Source of the DNA: Lactobacillus sp. MRS-253-APC-2B
Lineage (GTDB): Bacteria; Bacillota; Bacilli; Lactobacillales; Lactobacillaceae
Assembly (NCBI RefSeq): GCF_012843675.1
Contig: NZ_JABAFO010000005.1
Location: 62,001 to 126,000, forward strand
Direction of reading: 5' to 3'
Length of the DNA: 64,000 bases
The position numbers were made by a program, and so were the translations under genes. Of this stretch, positions 17,922-27,242 are shown in pieces. The notes below the pieces were generated by a model, which was not told where the DNA came from, did not search any database, and saw nothing but the letters and a program-made list of their open reading frames with translations. Every line of letters begins with the position of its first letter. The stretch's first letter is position 1.

Positions 17922-19226
17922 TTACTTGTGCAGATAGTTAAATGGCACTGCGTTTTCTGGCGTGATCTTGGTAATACCGTGCATGTAAGGTACCAGCACT
18001 TCTGGAACCGTGATCGTACCATCGGCATTTTGGTAGTTTTCTAAGATGGCAGCTACCGTCCGACCAACCGCCAAACCAGAGCCGTTCAGCGTGTGTACCA
18101 GCTGCAGCTTGCCATTTTCGTCACGGTAGGTAATGTGCATCCGCCGTGCCTGGAAGTCGGTACAGTTCGAGCAGCTGGAGATTTCGCGGTACTTGTCTTG
18201 GGCTGGCATCCAGACTTCGATATCGTGCGTTTCAGCCGAAGTAAAGCTCATGTCGCCAGTCGACAGCGTGATAACGTGATATGGCAGACCAAGCTTTTGC
18301 AAAATATTTTCGGCATTCTTGGTCATCTTTTCCAGTTCATCAAATGAGGTTTCCGGCTTAACGTACTTAACCATTTCTACCTTGTTAAACTGGTGCATCC
18401 GGATCAGACCACGTGTATCACGGCCGGCCGAGCCAGCTTCAGAACGGAACGATGGCGACAGTGCCGTTACGTATACCGGTAGCTTGTCGGTTGGAATTTC
18501 TTCACCAGAGAAGTAGTTGGTCAAAGGAACTTCCGCCGTTGGAATCAGCGTCATGTCCTCACCGTTAACCTGGTAGACGCCTTCCTTAAACTTAGGGAAT
18601 TGACCAGTACCATACATGGATTGTGCCTTAACGATGTATGGTGGCAGAACTTCCGTGTAGCCTTCCTTCATGTGTTCATCCAACATGAAGTTGTAGACGG
18701 CGCGTTCCAATTGAGCCCCCAGACCAACGTAGTAGACAAAGCGGGCACCCGAAACCTTGGCAGCCCGGTCAAAGTCCAAGATACCGAGCTTTTCGCCCAG
18801 ATCCCAGTGGTGCTTAGGCTCAAAGTCAAACTTAGTTGGTTCGCCAACCTTGTATTCTTCGCGGTTGCTGTCTTCATCAGGACCAACCGGCACACCATCA
18901 CGCGGTACGTTTGGCAAGTGTGCCAGCTTGTCGTTTAAGATCGTGTCGTTTTCTTCGACCTCAACGTCCAGCTTCTTGATGTCTTCGCCAACCTGACGCA
19001 TCTCAGCAATGGCCTCATCAGCTGATTCGTGGTTGCGCTTGGCTTCACCGATCTTCTTGGAGGCCGCGTTGCGCTTAGCCTTCAGCGTTTCGGTCTGTTG
19101 CAGCAGTTCGCGCCGCTTTTCGTCCAGAGCCAGCACTTCATCAATGTCTTTAGGATCGACGTTACGCGTCGCCAGCTTTTGCTTAAAGAATTCAGGGTCT
19201 TTGCGAATCTTCTTGATATCGAGCAT
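17922..19226 (-). CDS. serS: Seryl-tRNA synthetase
   Basis: 434 aa, normal length. Class II synthetase with an N-terminal two-helix coiled coil (about 30-100, rich in Lys/Glu/Arg) that grips the long arm of tRNA-Ser. Motif 2 lies around [21 protein letters not shown] and motif 3 around [19 protein letters not shown]. It also charges selenocysteine tRNA in organisms that have one. AGGAGGA precedes the ATG. A T-box leader controls it. Confidence 0.96.
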   Translation of the reverse strand: MLDIKKIRKDPEFFKQKLATRNVDPKDIDEVLALDEKRRELLQQTETLKAKRNAASKKIGEAKRNHESADEAIAEMRQVGEDIKKLDVEVEENDTILNDKLAHLPNVPRDGVPVGPDEDSNREEYKVGEPTKFDFEPKHHWDLGEKLGILDFDRAAKVSGARFVYYVGLGAQLERAVYNFMLDEHMKEGYTEVLPPYIVKAQSMYGTGQFPKFKEGVYQVNGEDMTLIPTAEVPLTNYFSGEEIPTDKLPVYVTALSPSFRSEAGSAGRDTRGLIRMHQFNKVEMVKYVKPETSFDELEKMTKNAENILQKLGLPYHVITLSTGDMSFTSAETHDIEVWMPAQDKYREISSCSNCTDFQARRMHITYRDENGKLQLVHTLNGSGLAVGRTVAAILENYQNADGTITVPEVLVPYMHGITKITPENAVPFNYLHK

Positions 19227-19249
19227 CTAAAATTCCTCCTAGGTATATA

Positions 19250-19502
19250 AAAAGAGCCACTTCATCCTTATTTTGGGACGAAATGGCTCTGGTTCCGCGG
19301 TACCACCCAAGTTTGACAAATATTTGTCACGCTCTGCATGGATAACGGTCATGATTCCGTGCGGCATTACCCGCCCACATTTAACGACACCGGAGTTTCG
19401 ATCGCCGGCTTGCACCAACCGCCAGCTCTCTTGGGATCTACTTTAAAATGTCTTCGTGTTTTATATCATCGCTATCTTATTACATCCTGACTTATTTGGC
19501 AA
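19250..19502 (-). promoter_or_regulatory. T-box leader of serS (specifier TCC, Ser)
   Basis: Promoter TTGCCA (19502-19497), 17 bases, TAAGAT (19479-19474). T-box GGGTGGTACCGCGG (19108-region complement at 19308-19295) and terminator AGAGCCA/TGGCTCT (19290-19253) followed by Ts. The specifier loop reads GAAACTCCGG; only TCC (19394-19392) gives a serine codon, one base later than the register in tyrS, trpS and brnQ. Confidence 0.9.
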
Positions 19503-19511
19503 CATTTTCGA

Positions 19512-22500
19512 CTAATTTACCGCAAAGTCATGCTGATAGCTGACGTGACTCTTACCCTCTTTTGAGCTGACCTTAAGCTGGTCGGGAATCCGTTCTTCCA
19601 ACTCAGCAACGTGACTGATGATCCCAACCATGCGCGAATTGCCTTCCAAAGTCTGCAAAGCATTAAGTGCCTTATTCAATGCATCGGGATCCAATGAGCC
19701 AAACCCTTCATCGACAAATAACGCATCAATTTGAATCCCGCCAGCCTGCTGCTGAATGATCTCCCCCAATGAAAGCGCCATTGCCAGCGAGGCTACAAAC
19801 GTCTCTCCACCAGATAAGGTATGCACGCTGCGGACCTTGCCGACATCACCATCTCTGACGCTGACCTCCAAGCCGCTCCATTTGGTATTGGAGCCGCTAT
19901 TATCATCCAAAACAAATTCATAGCGGCCATTGGTCAGATCATGCAGCCGCCGATTGGCATTTTCCAAAACCGCTTTAAAGTAGTGGCGCAAAACATAGCG
20001 TTCCAATGACAGATTCGAGTTATTCTTACCGTTCATAGTATTGACCAGATCAGCCAATCGATCCAGCTCAGCCTGCTGATCGCCTTGCACTTTTTGCAGT
20101 TCTTCAACTTGATGCACCGTTTTTTGCTGTTGGCCAAACTGTTCTTTTAATTGGCCTAGCTCACGCTGTTTTTGGTCGCGTTGCTCAGCTGCTTTATTTA
20201 ATGCCTGTTGAGTAGCAGCTATTTGTGGTCTTGGTCGATTATTGATTTCTTTTAGAAGATGCTGGTAGCGATCAAGATTGACCTTAATGGCCTGCTGATA
20301 GTTATTGACGGTTTGCTGCAGACTTTCCAGTTGATTCAGCTGTTTAAAATCAGTTTCAAACCTTGACCATTCTGCTTTAGGGTCATGATTTTGCAAAGCC
20401 TGCTGCAGCGTTTCCTGCAACTGTTGCGCGCGCTGTAATTGCTCAGCCAGACTTTCTTGATCCCGCTTGATGGTAGCCTGAATAGCAGCTGCCTGTTTTT
20501 GATAATCTTGTAATTCAGCTTGAGTCTGCTCGGTTTGCTGCTGATATTTTTGCAGCTGATTTTGCCAGACTTGAACCTGCTGTTGGGCCGCATTCAAATC
20601 AGCAAACTCATTTGGCAGCTGCTTTAATTTGGCCGTCAGCTCACCATTAAGCTCAGCCATTTTTGCCGCCTGTTGCTGACGCGTTTGATCTAGTTCTTGT
20701 TGACGTTGGGTCAATTGATCTAGTTTTTGCTGTTCAGCTTGCTGTTGCTGTTGGATTGCCTTTAATTCTTGGATCGCCATCTGCGTTTGGGCATAGTCTT
20801 TTTCAGCCGTTTGAGCACGCTGCCGCAGTTCTAGAGTCAGCTGATCCAAATCTGCATCTGGAAGCTGACTGGCATCTTTTAGCTGCGTCAGCTCGTCAGT
20901 ATAGTCTTGAACTTGATCTTTTAGCTGTTCTTCTAAACCGTACTCTTTTTCCTGCGTCTTGGCCAGTTGAGCCTGTGCATCATCCAGTTCCTGGCGTGCT
21001 TGTTTTAAAGCACTGCCGGCAGCTTGAATCTCATCCAGTGAAACTTGAGCAACCAGATTGCCGGGCTGTGGATGCTCGATTGAGCCGCAGACTGGACAAG
21101 GATAGCCAGACTTTAAATGTGTAGCCAGTTCAGCAATCTGTAAGGCCGCGTGTTTTTGATCAGCGGTTTGAAACTCAGTCAGTGCCGTCCGGTAATTTTG
21201 AGTCGCCTGTTTTTGAGCCATCTTAGCTTGCTGCAGACTATTTTGTTGTTTGATGATTACTTGATGATGCTGCTGCAGCGTTTGGAGTCGTTCCAATAAT
21301 TTTTGGCTGACATTGCGTGCTTCAAGCTGTCTTTCAATCAAGCGGCTGTCAGTCTGCTGCTGCAGTTTTTGAGCTTGTCTTGTTAATTGGTCTACCTGAT
21401 TTATCTGCTGCTGGGTGGCAGTCTGGGCGGACTGTGCCTCATCAGTCAAGTGCTTTAACTGTTGTTGTTCAGTTTGAATCTGCTGCTTGAGGATCGCCGT
21501 TTCTTGGTAGCGTGGCAATTGATTTTCCAAGGCAATTTTTTGTTGATTGATTTGATCGATCAGTGGCTGCTGAGTTTGCAGCGCTTGACTGGACTTCTGT
21601 AAATTCTGCAGCTGTTGATCAAGACGTTTGGCTTGACTTTTACGCTGTTTCAAACTATTTTTCAGCCCCAGTACCGTCGACTGGGCCAGTTGCCAGGCAT
21701 CATATTCACTTTGTTGCTGACGAGCCCACTGCAACTCATCAATCAGATGCTGCTGACTTTGAATCATTGGCAGCTGCTGATCCAATTCTTGTTTGGCTGC
21801 CTGATTTTTTGCCAGTTCATTATAAGCCTGCTGCAGATTTTGTTCCACGTGAAACTGCTCATTCAGTTTCTCAGCTTTGGCTTGTGCTGCTTTGGCATCC
21901 TGAGTCTGTTTTTCAAGTGCTTGTTGACGCTGCTGCATCAGTTCTGCAGCTGTTTTCAGCCATTGCGCAGGTTCTTTTTGATCAGCCAGCTCGGTAATGC
22001 CTACCATCAGCTGTTCCATCTGTTTTTGACTGTCATGGCTGGCCGTCTGCATTGTTGTCAGCTGATCTTTCATTTTTTGCGTCCAATCAGCATACAGTTG
22101 CGTACCAAACAATTCAGCCAACAGCTCGTTTTTGTTATTGCTGTCTGATTCCAAAAACTCACGAAACTTTCCTTGCGGCAGCAATACAATCTGACGAAAC
22201 TGCTCAGCGTTGATGCCTAAAAGATCTTCAATAAAGTGGTTGGCATCAGTAACCTTGGTAATTTCTTTTTTTTGCCCGTTTTTTTCATAGAAAAGATTGA
22301 CCTTTTGCGTTTTATGGCGATCCTGCTTGGGTTCGCGAACAACCTGATAGTTTTTTTTCTGATGCTCAAACCAAAACGTTACCCGGGTCAATTCTTTAGC
22401 GTCGGCAAAGTCAGAGCGCAGTTTTTCTGCCGTCCGACCATTACGATTGTCATCATCAGTCGTTGAACCAAACAGGCTAAAACACATTGCATCAAAAATC

Positions 22501-22625
22501 GTTGTCTTGCCACTGCCCGTTTTACCACTGATCAAAAAGAGCGGCACTTCATCAAATTCAGTAAAATCAATGGTTTCATCGACATATGAGCCGAAGTTTT
22601 CTAATTTGAGCTTTAACGGCTTCAT
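19512..22625 (-). CDS. sbcC: Exonuclease subunit SbcC (Rad50-like ATPase)
   Basis: 1037 aa SMC-like ATPase. Walker A SGKTGSGKTTIFDAM is at about 34-48. Long Gln-rich coiled coils run to either side of the zinc hook CPVC (about 506-509). Signature LSGGETFVASLAMALS and Walker B ALFVDEGFGSLD are near the C-terminus. With SbcD it cleaves hairpins and processes blocked DNA ends. It follows sbcD by two bases, with GAGGAGGGG upstream. The gene contains a parS-like site at 21841-21856, near codon 260. The coiled coil is very rich in glutamine. Confidence 0.93.
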   Translation of the reverse strand: MKPLKLKLENFGSYVDETIDFTEFDEVPLFLISGKTGSGKTTIFDAMCFSLFGSTTDDDNRNGRTAEKLRSDFADAKELTRVTFWFEHQKKNYQVVREPKQDRHKTQKVNLFYEKNGQKKEITKVTDANHFIEDLLGINAEQFRQIVLLPQGKFREFLESDSNNKNELLAELFGTQLYADWTQKMKDQLTTMQTASHDSQKQMEQLMVGITELADQKEPAQWLKTAAELMQQRQQALEKQTQDAKAAQAKAEKLNEQFHVEQNLQQAYNELAKNQAAKQELDQQLPMIQSQQHLIDELQWARQQQSEYDAWQLAQSTVLGLKNSLKQRKSQAKRLDQQLQNLQKSSQALQTQQPLIDQINQQKIALENQLPRYQETAILKQQIQTEQQQLKHLTDEAQSAQTATQQQINQVDQLTRQAQKLQQQTDSRLIERQLEARNVSQKLLERLQTLQQHHQVIIKQQNSLQQAKMAQKQATQNYRTALTEFQTADQKHAALQIAELATHLKSGYPCPVCGSIEHPQPGNLVAQVSLDEIQAAGSALKQARQELDDAQAQLAKTQEKEYGLEEQLKDQVQDYTDELTQLKDASQLPDADLDQLTLELRQRAQTAEKDYAQTQMAIQELKAIQQQQQAEQQKLDQLTQRQQELDQTRQQQAAKMAELNGELTAKLKQLPNEFADLNAAQQQVQVWQNQLQKYQQQTEQTQAELQDYQKQAAAIQATIKRDQESLAEQLQRAQQLQETLQQALQNHDPKAEWSRFETDFKQLNQLESLQQTVNNYQQAIKVNLDRYQHLLKEINNRPRPQIAATQQALNKAAEQRDQKQRELGQLKEQFGQQQKTVHQVEELQKVQGDQQAELDRLADLVNTMNGKNNSNLSLERYVLRHYFKAVLENANRRLHDLTNGRYEFVLDDNSGSNTKWSGLEVSVRDGDVGKVRSVHTLSGGETFVASLAMALSLGEIIQQQAGGIQIDALFVDEGFGSLDPDALNKALNALQTLEGNSRMVGIISHVAELEERIPDQLKVSSKEGKSHVSYQHDFAVN
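21841..21856. promoter_or_regulatory. parS site (Spo0J/ParB binding) inside sbcC
   Basis: TGTTCCACGTGAAACT matches the Bacillus parS consensus TGTTNCACGTGAAACA at all specified positions but the last. Its presence agrees with the soj-noc genes 20 kb away and with an origin-proximal location. This is the only such site I found in the window. Confidence 0.8.
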
Positions 22626-22627
22626 TT

Positions 22628-23743
22628 TTACCCCTCCTCAATTTCGGTTAAAGCATCTTGTGCCCATTGACGCTGCTGATCATCAAGCTTTTGATCAGCA
22701 TGAACCATGCCATAAAACTCGTTTAATAATGACATCGGATCCATTTTGGCTGTCTGCATCGTCTTAAGATCTGCATTGCTTTGCTGATTGGGACGATTAA
22801 TTTCAATAATTTTTGGATAGTGAATGCGCAGTCGATTCATCAAATCATCGATCAGCTTTGTATCTGTCAGTTGAATAGCTACATAGTCTTGTGTCTGATC
22901 GTATTTAACGGCTAGATCACCCGTTGTCAGTTCTTTAAACGATCCCTTTAAAACCACCAGATCATGCAATGGCTGCAAGGGTACCCAAGTTAGTTTGAAT
23001 GGGTCAGTATCAACGATCCAGACGCCTTTTTGAATATTGGCCTCAGAAACCGAAAATTTGAGCGGTGAGCCACTATAGCGCATGCGTTCTTCATTTAAGG
23101 CCCGTGGATTGTGCAGGTGACCCAGCGCTACATAGTCAAAATCTCTTAACAATGAAGTTGGCACGGCATCCAAGCCTCCAACTTCAACTTGAATTTCAGA
23201 ATCAGTATGTGAGCTGCCGGCCGCGAAAAAGTGCGCTACCAGAACATGCTTTTTATCGGGGTCGAAAAGCTGCTTCATCTTACCAACAATCAAAGTCATT
23301 GCCTGGCTGATCGTCTTAACGTCTTGTTCAAAATAATTGCGGACCGCCTGCAGGTTAAAGAATGGCAGCAGAAAAAACTGCGTATCCATAATCGTGACCG
23401 GCTCAAACGCACTGGCCAGCGTCGTATGCAGGTAAAAATCGGTTGTCTCGAACCATTCACTGCCCGTAGCCAGGCGTGCGGCCGAATCATGGTTGCCGCT
23501 GATCGCCAATAGCGGCAGATGATCATTTAGATTCAGCTGCTTGAGCATTCCATTCAGCTGCTCGACCGACTGCTCACTGGCTAAGCCTCGATCATACAGA
23601 TCACCGGCAATCACGACAGCATCGACTTGATAGTCTTTAGCCAGCTGTTCAATCTGATCAAACGCCGCGGCCTGCTCTTCAGCAAGCGAAAAATCATGCA
23701 GTTTCTTACCGATATGCCAATCGGCCGTATGTAAAAATCTCAT
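22628..23743 (-). CDS. sbcD: Exonuclease subunit SbcD (Mre11-like nuclease)
   Basis: 371 aa from the ATG at 23743, with AAGGA seven bases upstream. An ATG 24 bases earlier lacks a site and would put residues before the conserved start RFLHTADWHIGK. Metallophosphoesterase motifs are clear: TADWHIGK, GDLYDRG, ISGNHDS and GHLHNPR. It is the nuclease partner of SbcC, and the two genes form an operon. A capping and C-terminal region follows residue 230. Confidence 0.92.
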   Translation of the reverse strand: MRFLHTADWHIGKKLHDFSLAEEQAAAFDQIEQLAKDYQVDAVVIAGDLYDRGLASEQSVEQLNGMLKQLNLNDHLPLLAISGNHDSAARLATGSEWFETTDFYLHTTLASAFEPVTIMDTQFFLLPFFNLQAVRNYFEQDVKTISQAMTLIVGKMKQLFDPDKKHVLVAHFFAAGSSHTDSEIQVEVGGLDAVPTSLLRDFDYVALGHLHNPRALNEERMRYSGSPLKFSVSEANIQKGVWIVDTDPFKLTWVPLQPLHDLVVLKGSFKELTTGDLAVKYDQTQDYVAIQLTDTKLIDDLMNRLRIHYPKIIEINRPNQQSNADLKTMQTAKMDPMSLLNEFYGMVHADQKLDDQQRQWAQDALTEIEEG

Positions 23744-23842
23744 GAGATCTTCCTTTCCATCGAACAAACATTCGCATCGTCAACATTATATCATAATGCC
23801 AACTGAAAATTAACTTGGTTCAAATTCAAAATTTCTTCGTAT
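23744..23842. other. Divergent promoter region between sbcDC and dlt
   Basis: AT-rich and without a gene. It should hold the sbcD promoter (ATAATATAAT on the minus strand near 23790). Confidence 0.3.
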
Positions 23843-23920
23843 TTTGTTAATATTTTCTAGCGATTTTTGTTAATATTTTCTAGCGATTTATTTTTTGGAT
23901 AATGGTTAATAAATAGCGAT
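23843..23920. repeat. Tandem 23-bp repeat with a degenerate third copy before the dlt operon
   Basis: Two perfect head-to-tail copies (23843-23865, 23866-23888), each with the core GTTAATATTTTCTAGCGA. A shortened third copy, GTTAATAAATAGCGAT, follows at 23905-23920. The 23-bp period is close to two helical turns, so a protein could bind the copies on one face of the DNA. Confidence 0.7.
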
Positions 23921-23988
23921 ATTAAGACGTTTTTGGCATAAGTAATAAGGGATTCGTTTGTAAAACCGTTAGTTTTCTTAAGCAAGGC

Positions 23989-24021
23989 TTAACATTTGAA
24001 TTTCGCTATTTGGTATATAGT
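23989..24021 (+). promoter_or_regulatory. Candidate dlt promoter
   Basis: TTAACA (23989-23994), 19 bases, TATATA (24014-24019). An alternative -10, TATAGT, lies at 24016-24021. It sits 70 bases downstream of the last repeat copy. Weak boxes are consistent with an activated promoter. Confidence 0.4.
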
Positions 24022-24070
24022 AAGGTGGTACCTTTCTAAGAAAATATTAGGCAAAGGAGTTGATTAGTGA

Positions 24071-24211
24071 ATGTTGGCAGCTCTCAAACGCCACCCTGTT
24101 GCTGGATTTCTGCTTAAAACGTTCTTTTATTTTATCGTCTTAATGCTTTTGATCTATTTATACGGATACTATGGCGCTGGACAGGCACCATTTATCTATA
24201 ATGAATTCTAG
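24071..24211 (+). CDS. dltX: DltX, small membrane protein of the D-alanylation operon
   Basis: 46 aa. One membrane helix (FFYFIVLMLLIYLYGYY, about 18-34) is followed by the characteristic C-terminal tail ending FIYNEF. That tail defines DltX, which works with DltB and DltD in moving D-Ala onto teichoic acids. AAAGGAG lies 11 bases upstream of the ATG, slightly far; no better in-frame start exists because a stop precedes it. dltA begins 11 bases later. Confidence 0.9.
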   Translation: MLAALKRHPVAGFLLKTFFYFIVLMLLIYLYGYYGAGQAPFIYNEF

Positions 24212-24222
24212 CGGAGGAAAAA

Positions 24223-25758
24223 ATGATTTCTAACATCGTTCGCGAGTTTGACCGCGTGGCAAAAGAAAATGCCGATCGCATCGTCTATGACGAAATGGGT
24301 CAGACTCACACATATCAAGATTTATTGGCTGACTCCAATGCGTTTGCCGCTTGGCTTGACCAAGAAAAAATCGTTCCCGAAAATGGTCCCATCATGTTTT
24401 ATGGCGACCATCAATTTGAAATGGTGGCTGGCTTTGTTGGTGGCCTAAAAGCTGGTCATGCCTATATTCCTGTCGAGGTTGGCTCAGCTCTGCCACGGAT
24501 GCAGTCAATTATTGATGCCGCTAATCCGCGCTTGGTTGTGGCCATCGACGACTTTCCCGTTGAAAGATTAAATTATGATGGGGCCGTGATCGACAAATAT
24601 GAGCTGAAACAGATCTTTGCCAAAAAAACGCCTTATGAGATTACCCATGAGGTCACAGGCGATCAGCCATTCTACGTGCTGTTTACGTCTGGTACGACTG
24701 GCTCACCAAAAGGAGTCGAGATCAGCCACGATAACATCTGCTCATTTGTTAACTGGATGCGTGGCGACAGTTTCAATATCCCGGACCATCAGATCTATTT
24801 AGGCCAGGTGCCATTTTCATTTGACGTTTCACATATGTACTGGCTGACGGGACTGCTTTCGGGCAGTACGGTCCAGACCTTGCCATTGTCAGTCGTCCAA
24901 AACCTGGGCCAATTATTTACCACGCTGCCAAAACTTGACATCACGGTCTTTGTCGGCACGCCTTCTTTTGGTGACATGGCATTGCTTAGTCCACAGTTTA
25001 ATCATGAACAGATGCCTAACCTTAAATATTTTGTGTTCTGTGGCGAAGAATTGACGACCTCAACCGTTAAGCGGCTGTTCAAGCGTTTCCCGGATGCCCA
25101 TGTTTTCAATACCTATGGGCCAACCGAAGCTGCCGTAGCCGTTACCAGCATGGAGATCACACCAGCCATGGCCAACAGTCACGAACGGCTGCCAATCGGC
25201 TATGACAAGCCTGGCGTTACCACCACAATCTGGCAAGACGGTCACCCCGTCAGCGAACCCAATGCGCGTGGTGAAATCATCATCAGTGGTGACAGCGTAG
25301 CAAAGGGCTACATGAACAATCCAGAAAAAACGGTTAAGAACTTCTTTAAGTATAATGGCGTTCAATCATACCGTACCGGTGACGAAGGATTCATCGATCA
25401 AGACGGTATTCGCCACATCATTGGCCGGATGGACTTTCAGATTAAACTGCACGGTTTTCGCGTTGAGCTGGATGAGGTCCGCAACAGTCTGGAACTAAGC
25501 GAATACATCAAACAGGCCGTAGCCGTACCTAAGTACAACAAAAAGCACCAGGTCAGCCACCTGATCGGCTACGTGATCGCCCAGCCAAACGACTTTAAGG
25601 ATGAAAAAGAGCTGACGCAGGCCATTCGCCAAAGCCTGACCGGCAAGATCATGGACTACATGATGCCAACCCAATTTGTCTACGTTGACAGCTTTCCTAA
25701 GTCGGCCAATGGCAAGATTGCGGTTAAGCAGATGATCGCGGAGGCCAACCAATCATGA
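24223..25758 (+). CDS. dltA: D-alanine--D-alanyl carrier protein ligase DltA
   Basis: 511 aa adenylation-domain enzyme, normal length. It activates D-Ala with ATP and loads it onto DltC. Motif A3 FTSGTTGSPKGVEIS (about 152-166), A5 NTYGPTEAAVA, A7 YRTGDEG, A8 GRMDFQIKLHGFRVEL, and the catalytic Lys in SANGKIAVKQ near the C-terminus. GCGGAGGAAA precedes the ATG. It overlaps dltB by four bases. Confidence 0.96.
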   Translation: MISNIVREFDRVAKENADRIVYDEMGQTHTYQDLLADSNAFAAWLDQEKIVPENGPIMFYGDHQFEMVAGFVGGLKAGHAYIPVEVGSALPRMQSIIDAANPRLVVAIDDFPVERLNYDGAVIDKYELKQIFAKKTPYEITHEVTGDQPFYVLFTSGTTGSPKGVEISHDNICSFVNWMRGDSFNIPDHQIYLGQVPFSFDVSHMYWLTGLLSGSTVQTLPLSVVQNLGQLFTTLPKLDITVFVGTPSFGDMALLSPQFNHEQMPNLKYFVFCGEELTTSTVKRLFKRFPDAHVFNTYGPTEAAVAVTSMEITPAMANSHERLPIGYDKPGVTTTIWQDGHPVSEPNARGEIIISGDSVAKGYMNNPEKTVKNFFKYNGVQSYRTGDEGFIDQDGIRHIIGRMDFQIKLHGFRVELDEVRNSLELSEYIKQAVAVPKYNKKHQVSHLIGYVIAQPNDFKDEKELTQAIRQSLTGKIMDYMMPTQFVYVDSFPKSANGKIAVKQMIAEANQS

Positions 25759-26972
25759 GCTGGCTTGAAAGTCTTCCCAACTATACCGCTTATGGCACGC
25801 CGTCTTACTTCATCTACCTGCTGATTGCGATTTTGCCAATGGGTATCAGCCTGTATTTTGGCAAGCGTCTGGTCTGGTATGAAGCAATTATCAGTTTTCT
25901 TTTTCTGTTCTTTATGTTTGATGGCTCCAGTGCCCCACAGATGCTTTCTTTGATCGGCTATGTGATCTATCAAACGATTCTGGTCATGTGGTACTTCCAC
26001 TATCGCCAGCAAAAGAACACGGCCGGCGTTTTTTATCTGCTGACCTTTTTATCGCTTTTGCCGATCATCATCGTTAAATTCACGCCAGCCATGGTTGGCC
26101 ACAATTCGCTGTTGGGCTTTTTGGGCATCAGTTATCTGACGTTTCGGGCGGTTGGTACAATCATTGAAACGCGTGATGGTGCTGTTAAAGACATCAATTG
26201 GTGGAAATTCATTCGCTTTTTGCTGTTTATGCCAACCATCACTTCTGGTCCAATTGATCGCTACCGGCGCTTTTCCAAGGACTATCGCAAGGTCCCAAGT
26301 CGTGAAAAATATCTCGAGATGGTCAATAAAGCCGTTAAGTATCTATTCATCGGCTTTTTGTACAAATTTGTCTTAGCCTACCTGTTTGGTCAGGTCTGGC
26401 TGCCAGCCGTTGAGCATCAGGCCTTAATGTATGCACCGCACTTGAGCTGGTGGGTTGTTGCCGTGGCCTACGTCTATGCCGGTGATCTATACTTCGACTT
26501 TGCCGGCTACTCGTTGTTTGCCGTGGCCATCAGTTACTTGATGGGCGTTGAAACGCCAATGAACTTCAACAAGCCGTTCGTTGCCAAAAACATCAAGGAA
26601 TTCTGGAATCGTTGGCATATGACGCTGTCGTTTTGGTTCCGTGACTACATCTTCATGCGCTTTGTCTTTTTGGCCAGCAAGAAGCATTGGTTCAAGAACC
26701 GCAACGTCTTATCATCGGTTGCCTACATGATCAATATGCTGGTCATGGGCTTTTGGCACGGGGTTACATGGTATTACATTCTTTATGGTTTCCTGCACGG
26801 GAGCGCGCTGGTCATTAATGACTGGTGGCTGCGTTACAAGCGCAAGCACCTGCACATCAAGACCAATGCCTTTACCAAGGGCGTGGCCATGTTCATTACG
26901 TTTAACTTTGTCGTCTTTTCATTCTTGATCTTCTGCGGCTTTTTGAACACGCTGTGGTTTGTCAAACATTAA
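25755..26972 (+). CDS. dltB: D-alanyl transfer protein DltB (MBOAT family)
   Basis: 405 aa membrane-bound O-acyltransferase with about 11 helices. NRWHMTLSFWFRDYIF and the catalytic His in GFWHGVTWYYILYG (about 336) are the family hallmarks. It takes D-Ala from DltC and passes it across the membrane. The start overlaps the dltA stop (ATGA). dltC follows after 30 bases. Confidence 0.95.
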   Translation: MSWLESLPNYTAYGTPSYFIYLLIAILPMGISLYFGKRLVWYEAIISFLFLFFMFDGSSAPQMLSLIGYVIYQTILVMWYFHYRQQKNTAGVFYLLTFLSLLPIIIVKFTPAMVGHNSLLGFLGISYLTFRAVGTIIETRDGAVKDINWWKFIRFLLFMPTITSGPIDRYRRFSKDYRKVPSREKYLEMVNKAVKYLFIGFLYKFVLAYLFGQVWLPAVEHQALMYAPHLSWWVVAVAYVYAGDLYFDFAGYSLFAVAISYLMGVETPMNFNKPFVAKNIKEFWNRWHMTLSFWFRDYIFMRFVFLASKKHWFKNRNVLSSVAYMINMLVMGFWHGVTWYYILYGFLHGSALVINDWWLRYKRKHLHIKTNAFTKGVAMFITFNFVVFSFLIFCGFLNTLWFVKH

Positions 26973-27002
26973 TCTGAGTACTTATTTTTTGGAGGTTATA
27001 TC

Positions 27003-27242
27003 ATGCAAGAACAAATTCAACAACTTTTAGCCGAAGCTACCGGACGTGACGCCAGCGATTTTGCCGACACTACTGAAGATTTGTTTGCCGACGGTCTGCT
27101 GGACTCCATGGCAACCGTTCAGCTGCTTTTGGCTCTGCAGGATGAATTCGACATTCAGGTTCCCGTTTCCGAATTTGACCGCAGCGAATGGAGCACGATC
27201 GATAAAATCGTTGATCGGGTAAAGGAACTGGAAAATGAATAA
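27003..27242 (+). CDS. dltC: D-alanyl carrier protein DltC
   Basis: 79 aa acyl-carrier-like protein. The phosphopantetheine Ser is in the GLLDSMATVQLL motif (about residue 37). It is acidic and lacks a membrane segment, as expected. TGGAGG lies upstream. It overlaps dltD by eight bases. Confidence 0.95.
   Translation: MQEQIQQLLAEATGRDASDFADTTEDLFADGLLDSMATVQLLLALQDEFDIQVPVSEFDRSEWSTIDKIVDRVKELENE

Noticed and set aside
20663-22148. Several + strand frames of 140-180 codons opposite sbcC
   Set aside because: They mirror the Gln-rich coiled coil of SbcC; composition explains them.
24067-24211. GTG at 24067 as the dltX start
   Set aside because: It is in another frame; the in-frame codon before the ATG is a stop.
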